A stretch of 64,000 nucleotides of DNA from Frankia sp. QA3 (GCF_000262465.1 NZ_CM001489.1:24830-88829); one strand, 5' to 3'; positions 34,717-44,156 are shown, counted from the stretch's first letter. Numbers and translations are program-made. Notes: generated by a model not told the origin, from the sequence alone.

Positions 34717-35622
34717 ATGAGTAGTGGTGACCGGGGTCGTAGGTCGTCCGGTGGCGAGCTCGCGGCGGGTGTCCGGACCGGCGCCGACCACCCGGAGCCG
34801 CAGGTCTCCCGTCGAGGGCTGTTCGCCTGGTCGGCTTCGAGCGCGGCGGGCCTCATCCTGCTCACCGCGGTCGATCCGGCGCGTGCGAGCGGGGAGTCCC
34901 GTACCGGCCGGGGGGCTGCCGGCTCCGCAACCCGGCCGGCCGATGGCCGGTCCGGCACCGTCCACGGCTCGGCGGGACAAGCCGGAGGCGGCACGCCCCC
35001 CATCGCGGCGGTGTCGACTCCCGCGCAACCCGCCTACCGGATCCACGATCTACGGCCGGACGCGCCGGCCGACGCCGTCGCGTTGACGATCGACGATGGT
35101 CCGCATCCGGTGTGGACTCCCCGGATACTCGACATACTTCGCGTCAACCAGGTATCCGCCACGTTCTCGCTGGTGGGCGTGCAGGCGGTGGCGAACCCGG
35201 GGTTGGTGCGTCGCATCGTCGCAGAAGGCCATTCGCTGTGTAACCACACGATGACCCATCCGCAGCCGTTTGGTCGTCGCACACCGGAGCAGATCCGTGG
35301 CGAGATGACCCGCGCCCAGTCGGCGATCGTCGACGCGGGCGCTGGGCCACCTCGGTTGTTCCGTGCGCCGGGTGGTGACTGGTCCTCCGCCGTCCTTGAG
35401 ACTGCGGCCGGCCTGGGCATGACGTCCCTGGGCTGGGATGTGGACCCTCGCGACTGGGCGCGTCCGGGAACCGCATCCATCCGACGGTCCCTGGGGGCCG
35501 CCCGTCCCGGCGACATCCTGCTCTGCCACGACGGCGGCGGAAACCGCGCGCAGACCGTGGCGGCCCTGCAGCGCGTACTGCCGAGGCTGCGGGCGCGGGG
35601 GCTCTCCTTCGTTCCGCTCTGA
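34717..35622 (+). CDS. Secreted polysaccharide deacetylase (NodB domain)
   Basis: A 301-residue exported carbohydrate esterase family 4 protein. The N-terminus has a twin-arginine-like signal (VSRRGLFAWSASSAAGLILL). The NodB domain starts near residue 115: TIDDGPHP (catalytic base Asp and metal Asp), CNHTMTHPQPF (metal His pair), RAPGGDWS, GWDVDPRDW and ILLCHDGGG. All metal and catalytic residues are present. Likely action is N-deacetylation of peptidoglycan or another envelope glycan. ATG 34717 has GGAG about 9 nt upstream. Confidence 0.92.
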   Translation: MSSGDRGRRSSGGELAAGVRTGADHPEPQVSRRGLFAWSASSAAGLILLTAVDPARASGESRTGRGAAGSATRPADGRSGTVHGSAGQAGGGTPPIAAVSTPAQPAYRIHDLRPDAPADAVALTIDDGPHPVWTPRILDILRVNQVSATFSLVGVQAVANPGLVRRIVAEGHSLCNHTMTHPQPFGRRTPEQIRGEMTRAQSAIVDAGAGPPRLFRAPGGDWSSAVLETAAGLGMTSLGWDVDPRDWARPGTASIRRSLGAARPGDILLCHDGGGNRAQTVAALQRVLPRLRARGLSFVPL

Positions 35623-35741
35623 CCGCGACGTCGGCCGTCGGCCGTTTGGCCCACCAACGTTCTGCGGAGCTCGGACCAGGTGGTTCGTTGACATCCTGCG
35701 GGGCACGCTCCCTCCTGTAGGCCAAGGGGAGGGAGCAACTG

Positions 35742-36452
35742 ATGGCTGACGTCGTCAACGCCGACGCCCGCGGGCTGGGCACCTGGCACATCCCCCGCAG
35801 CCGTGGCGCTGTCAGCGGCCTGCTGCTGATGCTCCTGGGCGTATGGGGCGCACTTATCCCCTTCGTCGGCCCGTACTTCGATTTTGCATTCACTCAGGAT
35901 GCCTGGGCCTGGAGCTCCGCACGGTTCTGGCTGGAGGTACTGCCGGGCATCGCGGCATTCATCGGGGGTTTGCTACTGCTGGCGAGCACCAACAGGGGAA
36001 CCGCTGTACTCGGCGCCTGGCTGGCGATCGCCGCCGGGGCCTGGTTCATCATCGGTCCGACCCTTGCCGGACCATGGCAGCTCGGGTCGATCGGGGCACC
36101 CCTCGGTGGATCCGCGCGGCAGGCTCTTGAGTGGATCAGCTTCTTCTACGGCCTGGGCGCCGTGATCCTTTTCCTGGGCTCGACGGCCTTGGGCAGGTTG
36201 AGTGTCCGCGGAGTTCGTGATGTCGCCGCGGCCCGCCGGCACCGGGAGCGCAAGGCACTGCGCTTGCGTGGCGGCCGCGGGGAGACGCTGCCGCCGCCGG
36301 TGTCCGAGCCGCACGTGTACCCGAGTGACCGTCCCTCGGCGCCCGCATCCGGGACGGAAACGCCGGCCGAGGTCGACTCGGCGGGATCGGCCCTCCCCGC
36401 GGGCGAACGTACGGGTGACCTCGGACGCCATCGACGCCACACCGATCGCTGA
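35742..36452 (+). CDS. Four-helix membrane protein of unknown function
   Basis: A 236-residue integral membrane protein with about four hydrophobic helices (AVSGLLLMLLGVWGALI, LPGIAAFIGGLLLLAS, AVLGAWLAIAAGAWFII, FYGLGAVILFLGSTAL) and a basic, disordered cytoplasmic tail of 75 residues. The paired WHIPRSRGAVSG and ARFWLEVLPGIAAF segments resemble the duplicated halves of SPW-repeat type proteins, but I cannot assign a function. A good ribosome-binding site (GGGAGG) precedes ATG 35742. Confidence 0.75.
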   Translation: MADVVNADARGLGTWHIPRSRGAVSGLLLMLLGVWGALIPFVGPYFDFAFTQDAWAWSSARFWLEVLPGIAAFIGGLLLLASTNRGTAVLGAWLAIAAGAWFIIGPTLAGPWQLGSIGAPLGGSARQALEWISFFYGLGAVILFLGSTALGRLSVRGVRDVAAARRHRERKALRLRGGRGETLPPPVSEPHVYPSDRPSAPASGTETPAEVDSAGSALPAGERTGDLGRHRRHTDR

Positions 36453-36521
36453 GCGGAACGATCCCGCGGCGGCACTGAAGCGCCGCCGCGGGATCGTGAC
36501 ATGTCGACGCCACGTCGGCAC

Positions 36522-36535
36522 GCATACTGGTATGC
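36522..36535. promoter_or_regulatory. Palindrome GCATACTGGTATGC overlapping the Nudix start codon
   Basis: Perfect 6-bp arms around TG; the right arm contains the ATG of the Nudix gene. It could be an operator or an mRNA hairpin that hides the start codon. Confidence 0.4.
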
Positions 36536-37164
36536 ATGTCAAGGTGACGCATAACCACATAGCCGACCTGCGGGCCAGGGTGGCGTCGGCGGTAGCCGGA
36601 TTCCCGCGACAGCGACTGCCTGCAGAGGGACGCCGCCTCGCCGCGGTCGCGGTGACGCTCGGCGAGGACGTGCAGGGCCGGCCCAGCTTCCTGCTCACCC
36701 GCCGGGCCGCCCGCATGCGCACCCACGCGGGGCAGTGGGCACTTCCCGGCGGTCGGGCCGAGGACGGCGAGGATGCTGCGACCACCGCACGCCGCGAGCT
36801 GGCCGAAGAGGTCGGTGTCGAGCTACCGCCCGAGGACGTTCTCGGCACCCTTGACGACTACGGAACCCGCTCCGGTTTCGTGATGACCCCGGTGGTGCTG
36901 TGGGCGGGCTCGAGACTGCAGATCACCAGCCCGGAGGCTCGAGAGGTCGCCTCCGTCCACGTGGTGCCGCTCGACGAGCTGGACGTGCAGCCGCGCTTCC
37001 TCACGATTCCCGAATCGGACCGGCCCGTCATCCAGCTTCCGCTGCTCGGCAGCCTCATTCACGCCCCGACGGGCGCGATTCTCTACCAGTTCGCCGAGCT
37101 CGTGCTGCGCGACCGGCACACCCGGGTCGCCGGATTCGAACAGCCCGTCTTCGCCTGGCGCTGA
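36532..37164 (+). CDS. Nudix hydrolase (CoA diphosphatase-like)
   Basis: A 210-residue Nudix protein. The Nudix box reads GGRAEDGEDAATTARRELAEEVG, shown here only to its key residues G, E(5), RE and EE, all present. The preceding LLTRRAARMRTHAGQWALP is the CoA-pyrophosphatase (UPF0035/NudL) signature, so hydrolysis of CoA or acyl-CoA to phosphopantetheine and 3',5'-ADP is the best guess. The start is uncertain: ATG 36532 lies in a palindrome and has no clear ribosome-binding site, and GTG 36496 is an in-frame alternative. Confidence 0.88.
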   Translation: MHVKVTHNHIADLRARVASAVAGFPRQRLPAEGRRLAAVAVTLGEDVQGRPSFLLTRRAARMRTHAGQWALPGGRAEDGEDAATTARRELAEEVGVELPPEDVLGTLDDYGTRSGFVMTPVVLWAGSRLQITSPEAREVASVHVVPLDELDVQPRFLTIPESDRPVIQLPLLGSLIHAPTGAILYQFAELVLRDRHTRVAGFEQPVFAWR

Positions 37165-37331
37165 CTCGCCCCGTGACAGTCCGAGTCCATCCGGATGATC
37201 GGCCGAAATGAGACCTGGATCCCCGCTCCTACCCGCGCGGCATCGCCGGCCATCCCCGCCGGCGGGGGAGCTCGCAGTCACTGTCGCCACGCGGGCGGTC
37301 GGCTCACCCAGGCAAGTCCTGGTCCGAGAAG

Positions 37332-38237
37332 TCAGCGGGTGGGCAAGCCGTTCACGAGCCTGCGGGCTGGGCGGAATCGAAGGAGCTGACCGGGCCGGCA
37401 TTGTGCGGCTAGCGGAAGGTCCTCGGTCGCGACGACACCCAGTACGGGATAGCCGCCGGTGACCGGGTGATCGGCAAGAAAGATTACGGGCTGGCCGCTC
37501 GGTGGAATCTGGATGCCGCCGGCGACGACCGCCTCGGAGGGCAGCTCGGCGGTGGTCCGCCGACGCATCGCGGGACCGCGCAGCCGAACACCGACGCGAT
37601 CGCTGTCCGTCGTGACCTCGTAGGCCTTCGCCCACAGTGTCCGCAGGGCGTCCGCGGTGAACCAGTCTGTACGTGGACCGGCCAGCACCCGCAGCTCCGG
37701 CTCGTCGACATAACGAGCATGCGGCGCGAGATCGACCGTCGGCGGATCGGACATCTCCCCACCGAGCGGAAGGCGCGTACCTGCCACCAGCGGTTCGGGC
37801 CCGATGCCGGCAAGGGTGTCTCGGGACCTGGAGCCGAGTACGGCCGGTACGTCCACCCCGCCGCGGATTCCCAGATACGTGCGTACGCCCCGGGCGGGAG
37901 CACCGACCCGAAGCAGCGCGCCCGCCTGCACGTCGACCGGCGCGTACATCCCGATCTCACGCCCCGAGAGCTCGAGCGGACAGGGCGCGCCGGTGACGGC
38001 GATCATTCCGGGGTGGGTAAAGCGGACGATCAGGCCTCCGTAGGTGACTTCGATCGCCGCCGCGCCCGTTAGGTTGCCCACCAGCCGGTTTGCCAGGAGC
38101 AGGCTGTGGCGGTCGGCGGCTCCGGACCGGGTGATCCCCAGGTGTGCGAGTCCGGGTCGGCCAAGATCCTGCACCGTGGCGAACGGCCCGGGGGCTACGA
38201 TCGCGATCTCGGCGGAGCGCTGGCTCGCTCCCGTCAC
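37332..38237 (-). CDS. pxpC: 5-oxoprolinase subunit PxpC (biotin-dependent carboxyltransferase family)
   Basis: A 301-residue KipA/urea-amidolyase-C type protein: FATVQDLGRPGLAHLGI with AADRHSLLLANRLVGN at the N-terminus, GVRTYLGIRGGVDVP in the middle, and GIQIPPSGQPVIFLADHPVTGGYP, VLGVVATEDLPLAAQ near the end. With PxpA and PxpB it forms the ATP-dependent 5-oxoprolinase that opens pyroglutamate to glutamate. Its ATG overlaps the pxpB stop (4 nt), so the two are coupled. Confidence 0.93.
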   Translation of the reverse strand: MTGASQRSAEIAIVAPGPFATVQDLGRPGLAHLGITRSGAADRHSLLLANRLVGNLTGAAAIEVTYGGLIVRFTHPGMIAVTGAPCPLELSGREIGMYAPVDVQAGALLRVGAPARGVRTYLGIRGGVDVPAVLGSRSRDTLAGIGPEPLVAGTRLPLGGEMSDPPTVDLAPHARYVDEPELRVLAGPRTDWFTADALRTLWAKAYEVTTDSDRVGVRLRGPAMRRRTTAELPSEAVVAGGIQIPPSGQPVIFLADHPVTGGYPVLGVVATEDLPLAAQCRPGQLLRFRPARRLVNGLPTR

Positions 38238-38992
38238 GTCCGCACCGACGCAGCGCCAACCGCGACAAAGCGCACCGGGGTGCCCGGGGCGAGCAGGGCG
38301 GGCGGATCTCGCGTGAGGTCGAAGACGGTCAGGTCAGTCCGGCCAATCAGATGCCACCCACCGGGCGAGGCGCGGGGATACACGCCGGTGAACTCGTCGG
38401 CGATCGCGACGGCGCCCGCCGGCACCCGCGTGCGGGGGCTGTCTCTGCGGGGAACCCGCAGGCCCGCATCCAGACCGGCAATGTAGGCGAAACCCGGGGC
38501 GAAGCCGCAGAACGCGACCCGATGTGGGCCACGCATGTGCCGTCGGATGATCTGTGCCGGTGTCAGCCCGGTGAGTCGTGCAAGGTCGACCAGGTCGGGC
38601 CCGTCGTAACGCACGGGAATGATCACGGTCGATGGTGCATCCTCCGCAGCGGTCACGATCGCGTCGGCGGCGGCACGGGAGCCGTCCCCACCCGTCACTG
38701 CCGCGGGTGGGGAAGCCGGCGTGTCCCGGCCGGGTGTCCCGGGTGCAGGGGCGCCGGTGGGGCGCGACCCCCGACCGGCCGGTCCTGGTGACACCTCGTG
38801 CAGCTGGGCCCGGAGTCGGGCGGGACCGGTGGTTGTCGGATCGAACGCGACGAGGACGGTGCGCGCTGCGGGTACCAGGTCGGTGACGCCGGGCGGAGTG
38901 TCCCGTCGTAGCCGCACATAAAGATCTTCGACTTCCTGCAGGTTCGCTACCTCGACGAGCAGTGCTTCGTCCCCGCAGGGCAGGATGCGCAT
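38234..38992 (-). CDS. pxpB: 5-oxoprolinase subunit PxpB (KipI family)
   Basis: A 252-residue KipI-like subunit. N-terminal part MRILPCGDEALLVEV and the cyclophilin-like C-terminal part VAFCGFAPGFAYIAGL, RVPAGAVAIADEFTGVYPR and GGWHLIGRTDL. Between the two lies a 40-residue Ala/Gly/Pro insert (residues about 75-115) absent from standard members. The ATG at 38992 has AAGGA 5 nt upstream, and the stop overlaps pxpC. Confidence 0.92.
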   Translation of the reverse strand: MRILPCGDEALLVEVANLQEVEDLYVRLRRDTPPGVTDLVPAARTVLVAFDPTTTGPARLRAQLHEVSPGPAGRGSRPTGAPAPGTPGRDTPASPPAAVTGGDGSRAAADAIVTAAEDAPSTVIIPVRYDGPDLVDLARLTGLTPAQIIRRHMRGPHRVAFCGFAPGFAYIAGLDAGLRVPRRDSPRTRVPAGAVAIADEFTGVYPRASPGGWHLIGRTDLTVFDLTRDPPALLAPGTPVRFVAVGAASVRT

Positions 38993-39002
38993 CACGGTCC
39001 TT

Positions 39003-39896
39003 TCAGCAGAACGGCGACAGCGCGACTCCGGCGGTATGCAGCGCGTGGCGCAGCTGCCTGACCACCTCGACGGCTCCGGGAGTGTCGCCGTGGACGCACA
39101 GGGACCGGGCGAGTATCCGCACCGGCGTGCCCTGCTCGCTGAGCACGATTCCCTCGGTGGCCATCCGTACGCCTCGGGCGACCACGGCGTCCGGATCGTC
39201 CAGCACGGCACCAGGGCTGCGTCGAGGCACGAGCGTGCCCGCCTGCGTGTAGGCGCGATCCGCGAACGCCTCACCGACCGTCGTGAGGCCGGCGGCGGCG
39301 GCCTGCCGCAGCCAGACCGAGCCCGGCAGGCCGAGAACCGGCAGTGTCGCGTCGTAGTCGCGGACCGCGTCGACCACCGCCTGTGCCTGTTCCTCGTCGG
39401 CGACGATCGTGTTGTAGAGCGCCCCGTGCGGTTTGACATAGCGCACCCGATCGCCCGCGGCGCGGGCGAAGGCGTCGAGCGCGCCGAGCTGGTAGGTGAC
39501 ATCGTCACGCAGGTCATCCGGATCCATATCGATGCGTCGGCGACCGAATCCCACGAGGTCCCGATAGCTGACCTGAGCACCGATGCGTACCCCGAGGCGG
39601 ACGGCATCATAGCAGGTCCGTCGCATGGTCGCCGGGTCCCCGGCGTGAAAGCCGCAGGCCACGTTGGCGCTCGTCACCAGGCCGAGTAGCGCCTCGTCCT
39701 CGGTGAGGCGCCAGACGCCGAAGCCTTCACCAAGGTCGGCGTTGAGGTCCAGGGGATGCCCCCCGGAGCCAGCGGCCGACTGCCTGCCGGACGGCCGCTC
39801 GGCGGCCGACACCGCGGGGTCCGGGACGTCGGCGACGACGGCCGCACGGTCCTGTGGACCTTCCCCGAGTTGATGGGCAGCTCGCGCGTCGGCCAT
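39003..39896 (-). CDS. pxpA: 5-oxoprolinase subunit PxpA (LamB/YcsF family)
   Basis: A 297-residue LamB/YcsF protein: LDLNADLGEGFGVWRLTEDE, SANVACGFHAGDPATM, GAQVSYRDLVGFGRR, YVKPHGALYN, GEAFADRAYT, LCVHGDTPGAVE. The family normally starts at the DLNADLGEGFG segment; here about 46 extra residues of low complexity precede it, so the true start may be later. First gene of pxpA-pxpB-pxpC, with a 10-nt gap to pxpB. Confidence 0.93.
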   Translation of the reverse strand: MADARAAHQLGEGPQDRAAVVADVPDPAVSAAERPSGRQSAAGSGGHPLDLNADLGEGFGVWRLTEDEALLGLVTSANVACGFHAGDPATMRRTCYDAVRLGVRIGAQVSYRDLVGFGRRRIDMDPDDLRDDVTYQLGALDAFARAAGDRVRYVKPHGALYNTIVADEEQAQAVVDAVRDYDATLPVLGLPGSVWLRQAAAAGLTTVGEAFADRAYTQAGTLVPRRSPGAVLDDPDAVVARGVRMATEGIVLSEQGTPVRILARSLCVHGDTPGAVEVVRQLRHALHTAGVALSPFC

Positions 39897-40394
39897 GCCC
39901 TCGATTGTTCACCATGCCGGCCGGCTGCCCCGCCCCGATCACCGGTCCTGGATGAAGGTTCGGCCTCCGTAGGCGCGTCCTCGGCGCCGGAAGGGCCGGC
40001 GAAGGCAGGGGACGACAGCCTGCTGCCCGGCCGGGCGCGGGGTGGAAAAAGGGTCGGCGGTATTAGCTCGCCGTTGATTCTCGTGGTGGTCGGGGAATAC
40101 CTCCTCCTGTTGGATGAAAAAGTTGCGGAAATCTTGCGTGGCCGCGCAAAATGCTTGCCGTGGAGTGACCATCGGGGTGTCTTTGAAATGCTGATCTCCT
40201 CTCCCTGTCGCGGATCCGGCATTGGGATGACCTTACCTCGTTCACCGCTTCGCGTGGCGGTCGGATTCGAGTTGATCGTGACGCGGTCAGGGCCATCACG
40301 CTCTGTGTGTCGGTGCTTGAAGAAATGGCTACCAAGACGCCAAATTACTGATACGAAATGGACAGGAGGGCGGCGGCGAACTACAGTCGTCCGC
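39897..40394. other. Intergenic region, AT-richer, no gene recognised
   Basis: About 500 bp between divergent pxpA and the DUF222 gene. From roughly 40060 the DNA is clearly less GC-rich than the surroundings (for example TTGGATGAAAAAGTTGCGGA), which may mark transferred DNA or a promoter region. No coding content is supported. Confidence 0.5.
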
Positions 40395-41792
40395 ATGACC
40401 GTGATCACCGATTCCTTTGTTTCGCCGCCTGGATGTATCGTCGGGCTGGCTGCTGTTCGCACTTCTATCGACGGGGTTCTGAACGCGCCGATGTGGCCGT
40501 TGTCCGATGCGGAATTGGCGCTTGCCGTGGACGACAGCGCCGCCGCGCTCTCCCGGCTGGCCGCGGCGCGACTCCAGCTCGTCCGCGAGGTGCATGGACG
40601 CGGCATGGCTTTGCGGGCAGGAGCGGAGAGCACACAGGCATGGCTGCGGGAGCGATTGCGGGTCCGACCGGTCGACGCGCGCCGCCTACTCGATCTCGCG
40701 GCCGCCTTGGACGGCCCGTTGACGGCGACGGGCGCCGCGCTGGCCGAGGGCAGGATCACTGTCGATCAGGCGCTGGTGATCTGCAAGGCGATGCGCTCGA
40801 TGCCGGCGATGACGTCCGCGGACGTCATCGCGGCCGCGGAGGAATGCCTGGTCGAATGCGCGGCGACCTTCGATCCGGCCGAGCTGACCAGAATCGGTCA
40901 GCGCATCCATAAGCGGATCTCTCAGCTCACCGCCGGATCGGACGACGCCGATCCTCCCGACGCCGATCCTCCCGACGCGGACCCTCCCGACGCGGACGCT
41001 CCCGACGTCGATCCTCCCGATTGCGCGGCCGGCGACGGCTCTGACGAGGCTGTCCCAGGTGCTTCGGACCCTGCTCCGACCGCCGGGAGCCACGATGACG
41101 CTGGCAACGCGTACGACCGTGCCGGTGGCGACGCTGAGAAAGGCCCGGCCCAGAACATGGGCGCGTCCCCCGGCAGCCTGCGCAACGGCAGTGACCCGCC
41201 GGCCTATGGCACCGACCAGGATCGGCGTGCCGGCGGCATCACGACACCCGACTCACGGGACCACGCGCGTACCCGACGGGGTCTGTGGCTGACCGATTTG
41301 CCTGAGGGGATGACCCGGCTCGACGGAGAGCTTGACGCCGAGGCCGCTGCCACGCTGCGTTCGGCGTTGGCGCAGCTCACCGGAGCGGACACCGGGACGG
41401 ACGACCGCCTTGCTGCGCTCCGACGGGTCGATGCCCTGACCGAGATTGTCCGGCGTGCGCAGGTGGCCGCGATGTGGACGGTGACCGGTGGGGTGGCCAC
41501 CGACCTGGCCGACGACGTTCCGTGGGCTGTTCTGGGGCCGGCCGGGAGCCCGCCACCGGACTCTGGAACGGGTGGACGCTCGATACCCGTTCTGTCGCCC
41601 AAGCTGGCCCTGAGGTCTCGAAGCGGGCACGTCTGGCCGCATCTGACCGCCATCCACACTGATCTTGGACGTTGGCGCCAGGATGCTCATCGGCACCTGC
41701 GCCAGGCCGCGAGCGCAGGCGACCGGCATTGTGTCTCCCCGGGATGCGACCGCTCGGCCCGCTGGTGCGACGGGCATCTTCTGCGGGCCTGA
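40395..41792 (+). CDS. DUF222 domain protein with truncated HNH motif
   Basis: A 465-residue DUF222/13E12-type protein. The DUF222 part covers about residues 25-180 (AALSRLAAARLQLVREVHGR, LRERLRVRPVDARRLLDLA, LAEGRITVDQALVICKAM) and 295-340 (GLWLTDLPEGMTRLDGELD, RRVDALTEIVRRA). The C-terminal HNH region begins (GDRHCVSPGCDRSARWCDGH) but stops six residues later, before the second His and Asn, so no nuclease centre is complete. The middle is filled by a 15-bp repeat encoding Asp-Ala-Asp-Pro-Pro. These genes are repeated and often decayed in actinomycetes. Confidence 0.8.
   Translation: MTVITDSFVSPPGCIVGLAAVRTSIDGVLNAPMWPLSDAELALAVDDSAAALSRLAAARLQLVREVHGRGMALRAGAESTQAWLRERLRVRPVDARRLLDLAAALDGPLTATGAALAEGRITVDQALVICKAMRSMPAMTSADVIAAAEECLVECAATFDPAELTRIGQRIHKRISQLTAGSDDADPPDADPPDADPPDADAPDVDPPDCAAGDGSDEAVPGASDPAPTAGSHDDAGNAYDRAGGDAEKGPAQNMGASPGSLRNGSDPPAYGTDQDRRAGGITTPDSRDHARTRRGLWLTDLPEGMTRLDGELDAEAAATLRSALAQLTGADTGTDDRLAALRRVDALTEIVRRAQVAAMWTVTGGVATDLADDVPWAVLGPAGSPPPDSGTGGRSIPVLSPKLALRSRSGHVWPHLTAIHTDLGRWRQDAHRHLRQAASAGDRHCVSPGCDRSARWCDGHLLRA
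40944..41018. repeat. 15-bp tandem repeat, five units, in the DUF222 gene
   Basis: Five units of GACGCCGATCCTCCC with drift encode Asp-Ala-Asp-Pro-Pro repeats in the linker. Confidence 0.9.
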
Positions 41793-41864
41793 TGCCGTGA
41801 GGGCGGCGCCGCGAGCGTCGCGGGTCCCGGCGATCGGCTGGCCGAGCTCGTCCTGAGCCGCTGC

Positions 41865-44156
41865 TCACTTTGCCTGCGCGGATGCCCCGGCCGATCGTGG
41901 ACCCAGGTACGCGTCTGACGGACCGGCGAGGCCGCCCGGAAGCGTCACACCCGAGATGGGCTGACCGACCTTGGCCGAATCCCGGTAGACGGCCAGTGCC
42001 TTTAGTCCTTTACGCCATCCGGCGTATAAGAGTGCAGCGACATCGTCGACCGTTGCCGACGCCGGAAGATTGACCGTCTTCGAGATCGCGCCGGACAGGA
42101 ACGGTTGTACGGCGGCCATCATTCGGACGTGGCCCATCGGATCGATGGCATGTGGTCCGATGGCGCAGTTGAAGACCGGCTGATGCTCGGGGTGTAGCCC
42201 GGGGGCGTCCACGGCGTGACCGTGCGCCGCAATGAAACTCACAATGCGTGCCACCGCAGCCCGCGGATACCCGAGGGCATGTAGTGCCGTCGGCACAGTC
42301 GTATTCACGAGACGCATCGCCGAGCCTGTCGCGCTCTTTCTGACTTTGACGAGAGCGAGATCAGGCTCGATGCCCATCGTGGCGCAGTCCATGGCAAGGC
42401 CCGTTGTCCCGGTGGGCGCGATCAAGGTCAGGTGAGCGTTGCGCCAGCCGTACCGCTCACCAAGATGCATAGCCCGTTCCCACTCCTGCTCAGCGCGGAC
42501 GAGGACCTGGTCGTGGATGCTCACCTCCATCGACTGGCGGATCGCCTTCGGCTGACGGATCGCGGCGTGTGCGGCGGCATGGCGGGCCACGACCCGGCGG
42601 TGGGCGGCGGCGTTCGTGGTGAAACCGGCGTAGGGGCCGAGCACCGAGGCGATCTCCGCCGAGCGACGGTAGGCCGTTGCGGACATCAGCGAGGTGATGG
42701 CAGCCGCGGTGGCCCGGCCCTCCTCGCTGTCGTAGGCATGCCCGGTGGCCATGAGCAGCGCACCGAGGTTGGCGTAGCCCACACCGAGCTGACGAAAAGA
42801 ACGGGTGACGCTGCTGATTTGCGCGGACGGCACCTCGGCGAAGCACAGCGAGATGTCCATGGCGAGGACCACCAGCTCGACCGCGGCAGCAAAACTCGTC
42901 GCGTCGAAGCGACGATCCTTGTTGAGGAACCGCAGGAGGTTCAAGGATCCTAGAGTGCACGAGGAATTGTCCAGGTGCATGTATTCGCTGCAGGAGTTGC
43001 TGGCACTGATCCGGCCACTTTCGGGGCAGGTATGCCAGCTGTTGATCGTGTCGTCGAAGTGTAGTCCCGGATCGGAGCATTCCCAGGCGGCCTGCGCAAT
43101 CATGCGGAAGATCGTGCGAGCGGAGACCGTTCTTACCGTCTGCCCGTCACCTCGGGCTCGCAGTTCGATGGGTTGATCCGCCGCAACGGCGCGCATGAAG
43201 GCATCGCTGACCCGCACCGCGTTGTTGGCGTTCTGGAACTGGACCGAATCGATGTCGCGGCCGCCGACGTCCATGTCGAAGCCGGCGTCCCGAAGGGCGC
43301 GGATCTTTCGCTCTTCGCGTGCCTTGCACTCGATGAAGTCACCGATGTCGGGATGATCGACATCGAGGATCACGATCTTTGCGGCGGGCCGAGGGGCTCC
43401 GCCCGCGCGGATGCTTCCCGCCGATGCATCCGCTCCGCGCATGAAGCTCACCGGACCTGGCGCGGGCCGCCCCGAGGGTAGTAGCTCCGCCGTCGATCGA
43501 AGCTGCGAGAGGTTCACCCCCGAGCCGGCGCCGCCCCGAAAGAGCAACGCCTCGTCCCGATACCAGTCAAGGACGGAGTCAAGACTGTCGTCGGTGGCGA
43601 GGATGAAGCACGAGGCGACCTGTTGAGGCAGGTCGGTGCCTACGTTGAACCACACCGGGCTGTTGAAGCTGAACGCCTGGTGGAGCAGCAGCCAGATCAG
43701 CTCGTGCTCGAAGATCTCCGCATCGTCGTCGGACGCGAAGTACCCGTGCTCACGGCCGGCCCGAACATACGGACGCACCACCCGCTCGATGAGCTGCCGC
43801 AGGGACCACTCCCGTTCCATGCTGGCCGGTGCGCCATGGAAGTACCTGCTGGCCACGATGGTCGCCGCGGTGGACGACCAGAACGAGGGAAACTCGACTC
43901 CGCGTTGCCGGAAGTTTGCTGAACCATCCCGCCAGTTGGTCGTGACGACGTCCCGTCGGTCCCATCGGACCTCGTCGAAGGGATGGATGCCCGGCTTCGT
44001 GTGGATGCGGTGGATGCGCAACCCGCGTGCCGCCTCCGATCCTCCCTCGAGCGGCGTCCCGGGCCCGGTGCCCCGATGCATTCCCCCGTCGGCGGCCAGG
44101 CCCAGGTTCGGGCGGGACTGGGGATCGGCGTCGAGTCCCGCCTGCGTGTCGAGCAT
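41865..44156 (-). CDS. nrdJ: Class II (B12-dependent) ribonucleotide reductase-like protein, short paralogue
   Basis: A 763-residue NrdJ homologue that would reduce ribonucleotides using adenosylcobalamin. Family blocks are intact: VVTTNWRDGSANFRQRGVEF, AFSFNSPVWFNVG, SCFILATDDSLDSVLDWY, DVDHPDIGDFIE, DPGLHFDDTINSWHTCPESG, YANLGALLMATGHAYDSEEG, GTTGLAMDC, ISKTVNLP, KALAVYRDSAKVGQP. Two differences stand out: the active-site loop NPCSE reads NSCSE, and the protein stops about 190 residues earlier than standard actinobacterial NrdJ, losing the C-terminal Cys-rich tail. ATG 44156 has GAGGAG upstream. It could be an accessory enzyme or a protein with altered function. Confidence 0.88.
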   Translation of the reverse strand: MLDTQAGLDADPQSRPNLGLAADGGMHRGTGPGTPLEGGSEAARGLRIHRIHTKPGIHPFDEVRWDRRDVVTTNWRDGSANFRQRGVEFPSFWSSTAATIVASRYFHGAPASMEREWSLRQLIERVVRPYVRAGREHGYFASDDDAEIFEHELIWLLLHQAFSFNSPVWFNVGTDLPQQVASCFILATDDSLDSVLDWYRDEALLFRGGAGSGVNLSQLRSTAELLPSGRPAPGPVSFMRGADASAGSIRAGGAPRPAAKIVILDVDHPDIGDFIECKAREERKIRALRDAGFDMDVGGRDIDSVQFQNANNAVRVSDAFMRAVAADQPIELRARGDGQTVRTVSARTIFRMIAQAAWECSDPGLHFDDTINSWHTCPESGRISASNSCSEYMHLDNSSCTLGSLNLLRFLNKDRRFDATSFAAAVELVVLAMDISLCFAEVPSAQISSVTRSFRQLGVGYANLGALLMATGHAYDSEEGRATAAAITSLMSATAYRRSAEIASVLGPYAGFTTNAAAHRRVVARHAAAHAAIRQPKAIRQSMEVSIHDQVLVRAEQEWERAMHLGERYGWRNAHLTLIAPTGTTGLAMDCATMGIEPDLALVKVRKSATGSAMRLVNTTVPTALHALGYPRAAVARIVSFIAAHGHAVDAPGLHPEHQPVFNCAIGPHAIDPMGHVRMMAAVQPFLSGAISKTVNLPASATVDDVAALLYAGWRKGLKALAVYRDSAKVGQPISGVTLPGGLAGPSDAYLGPRSAGASAQAK

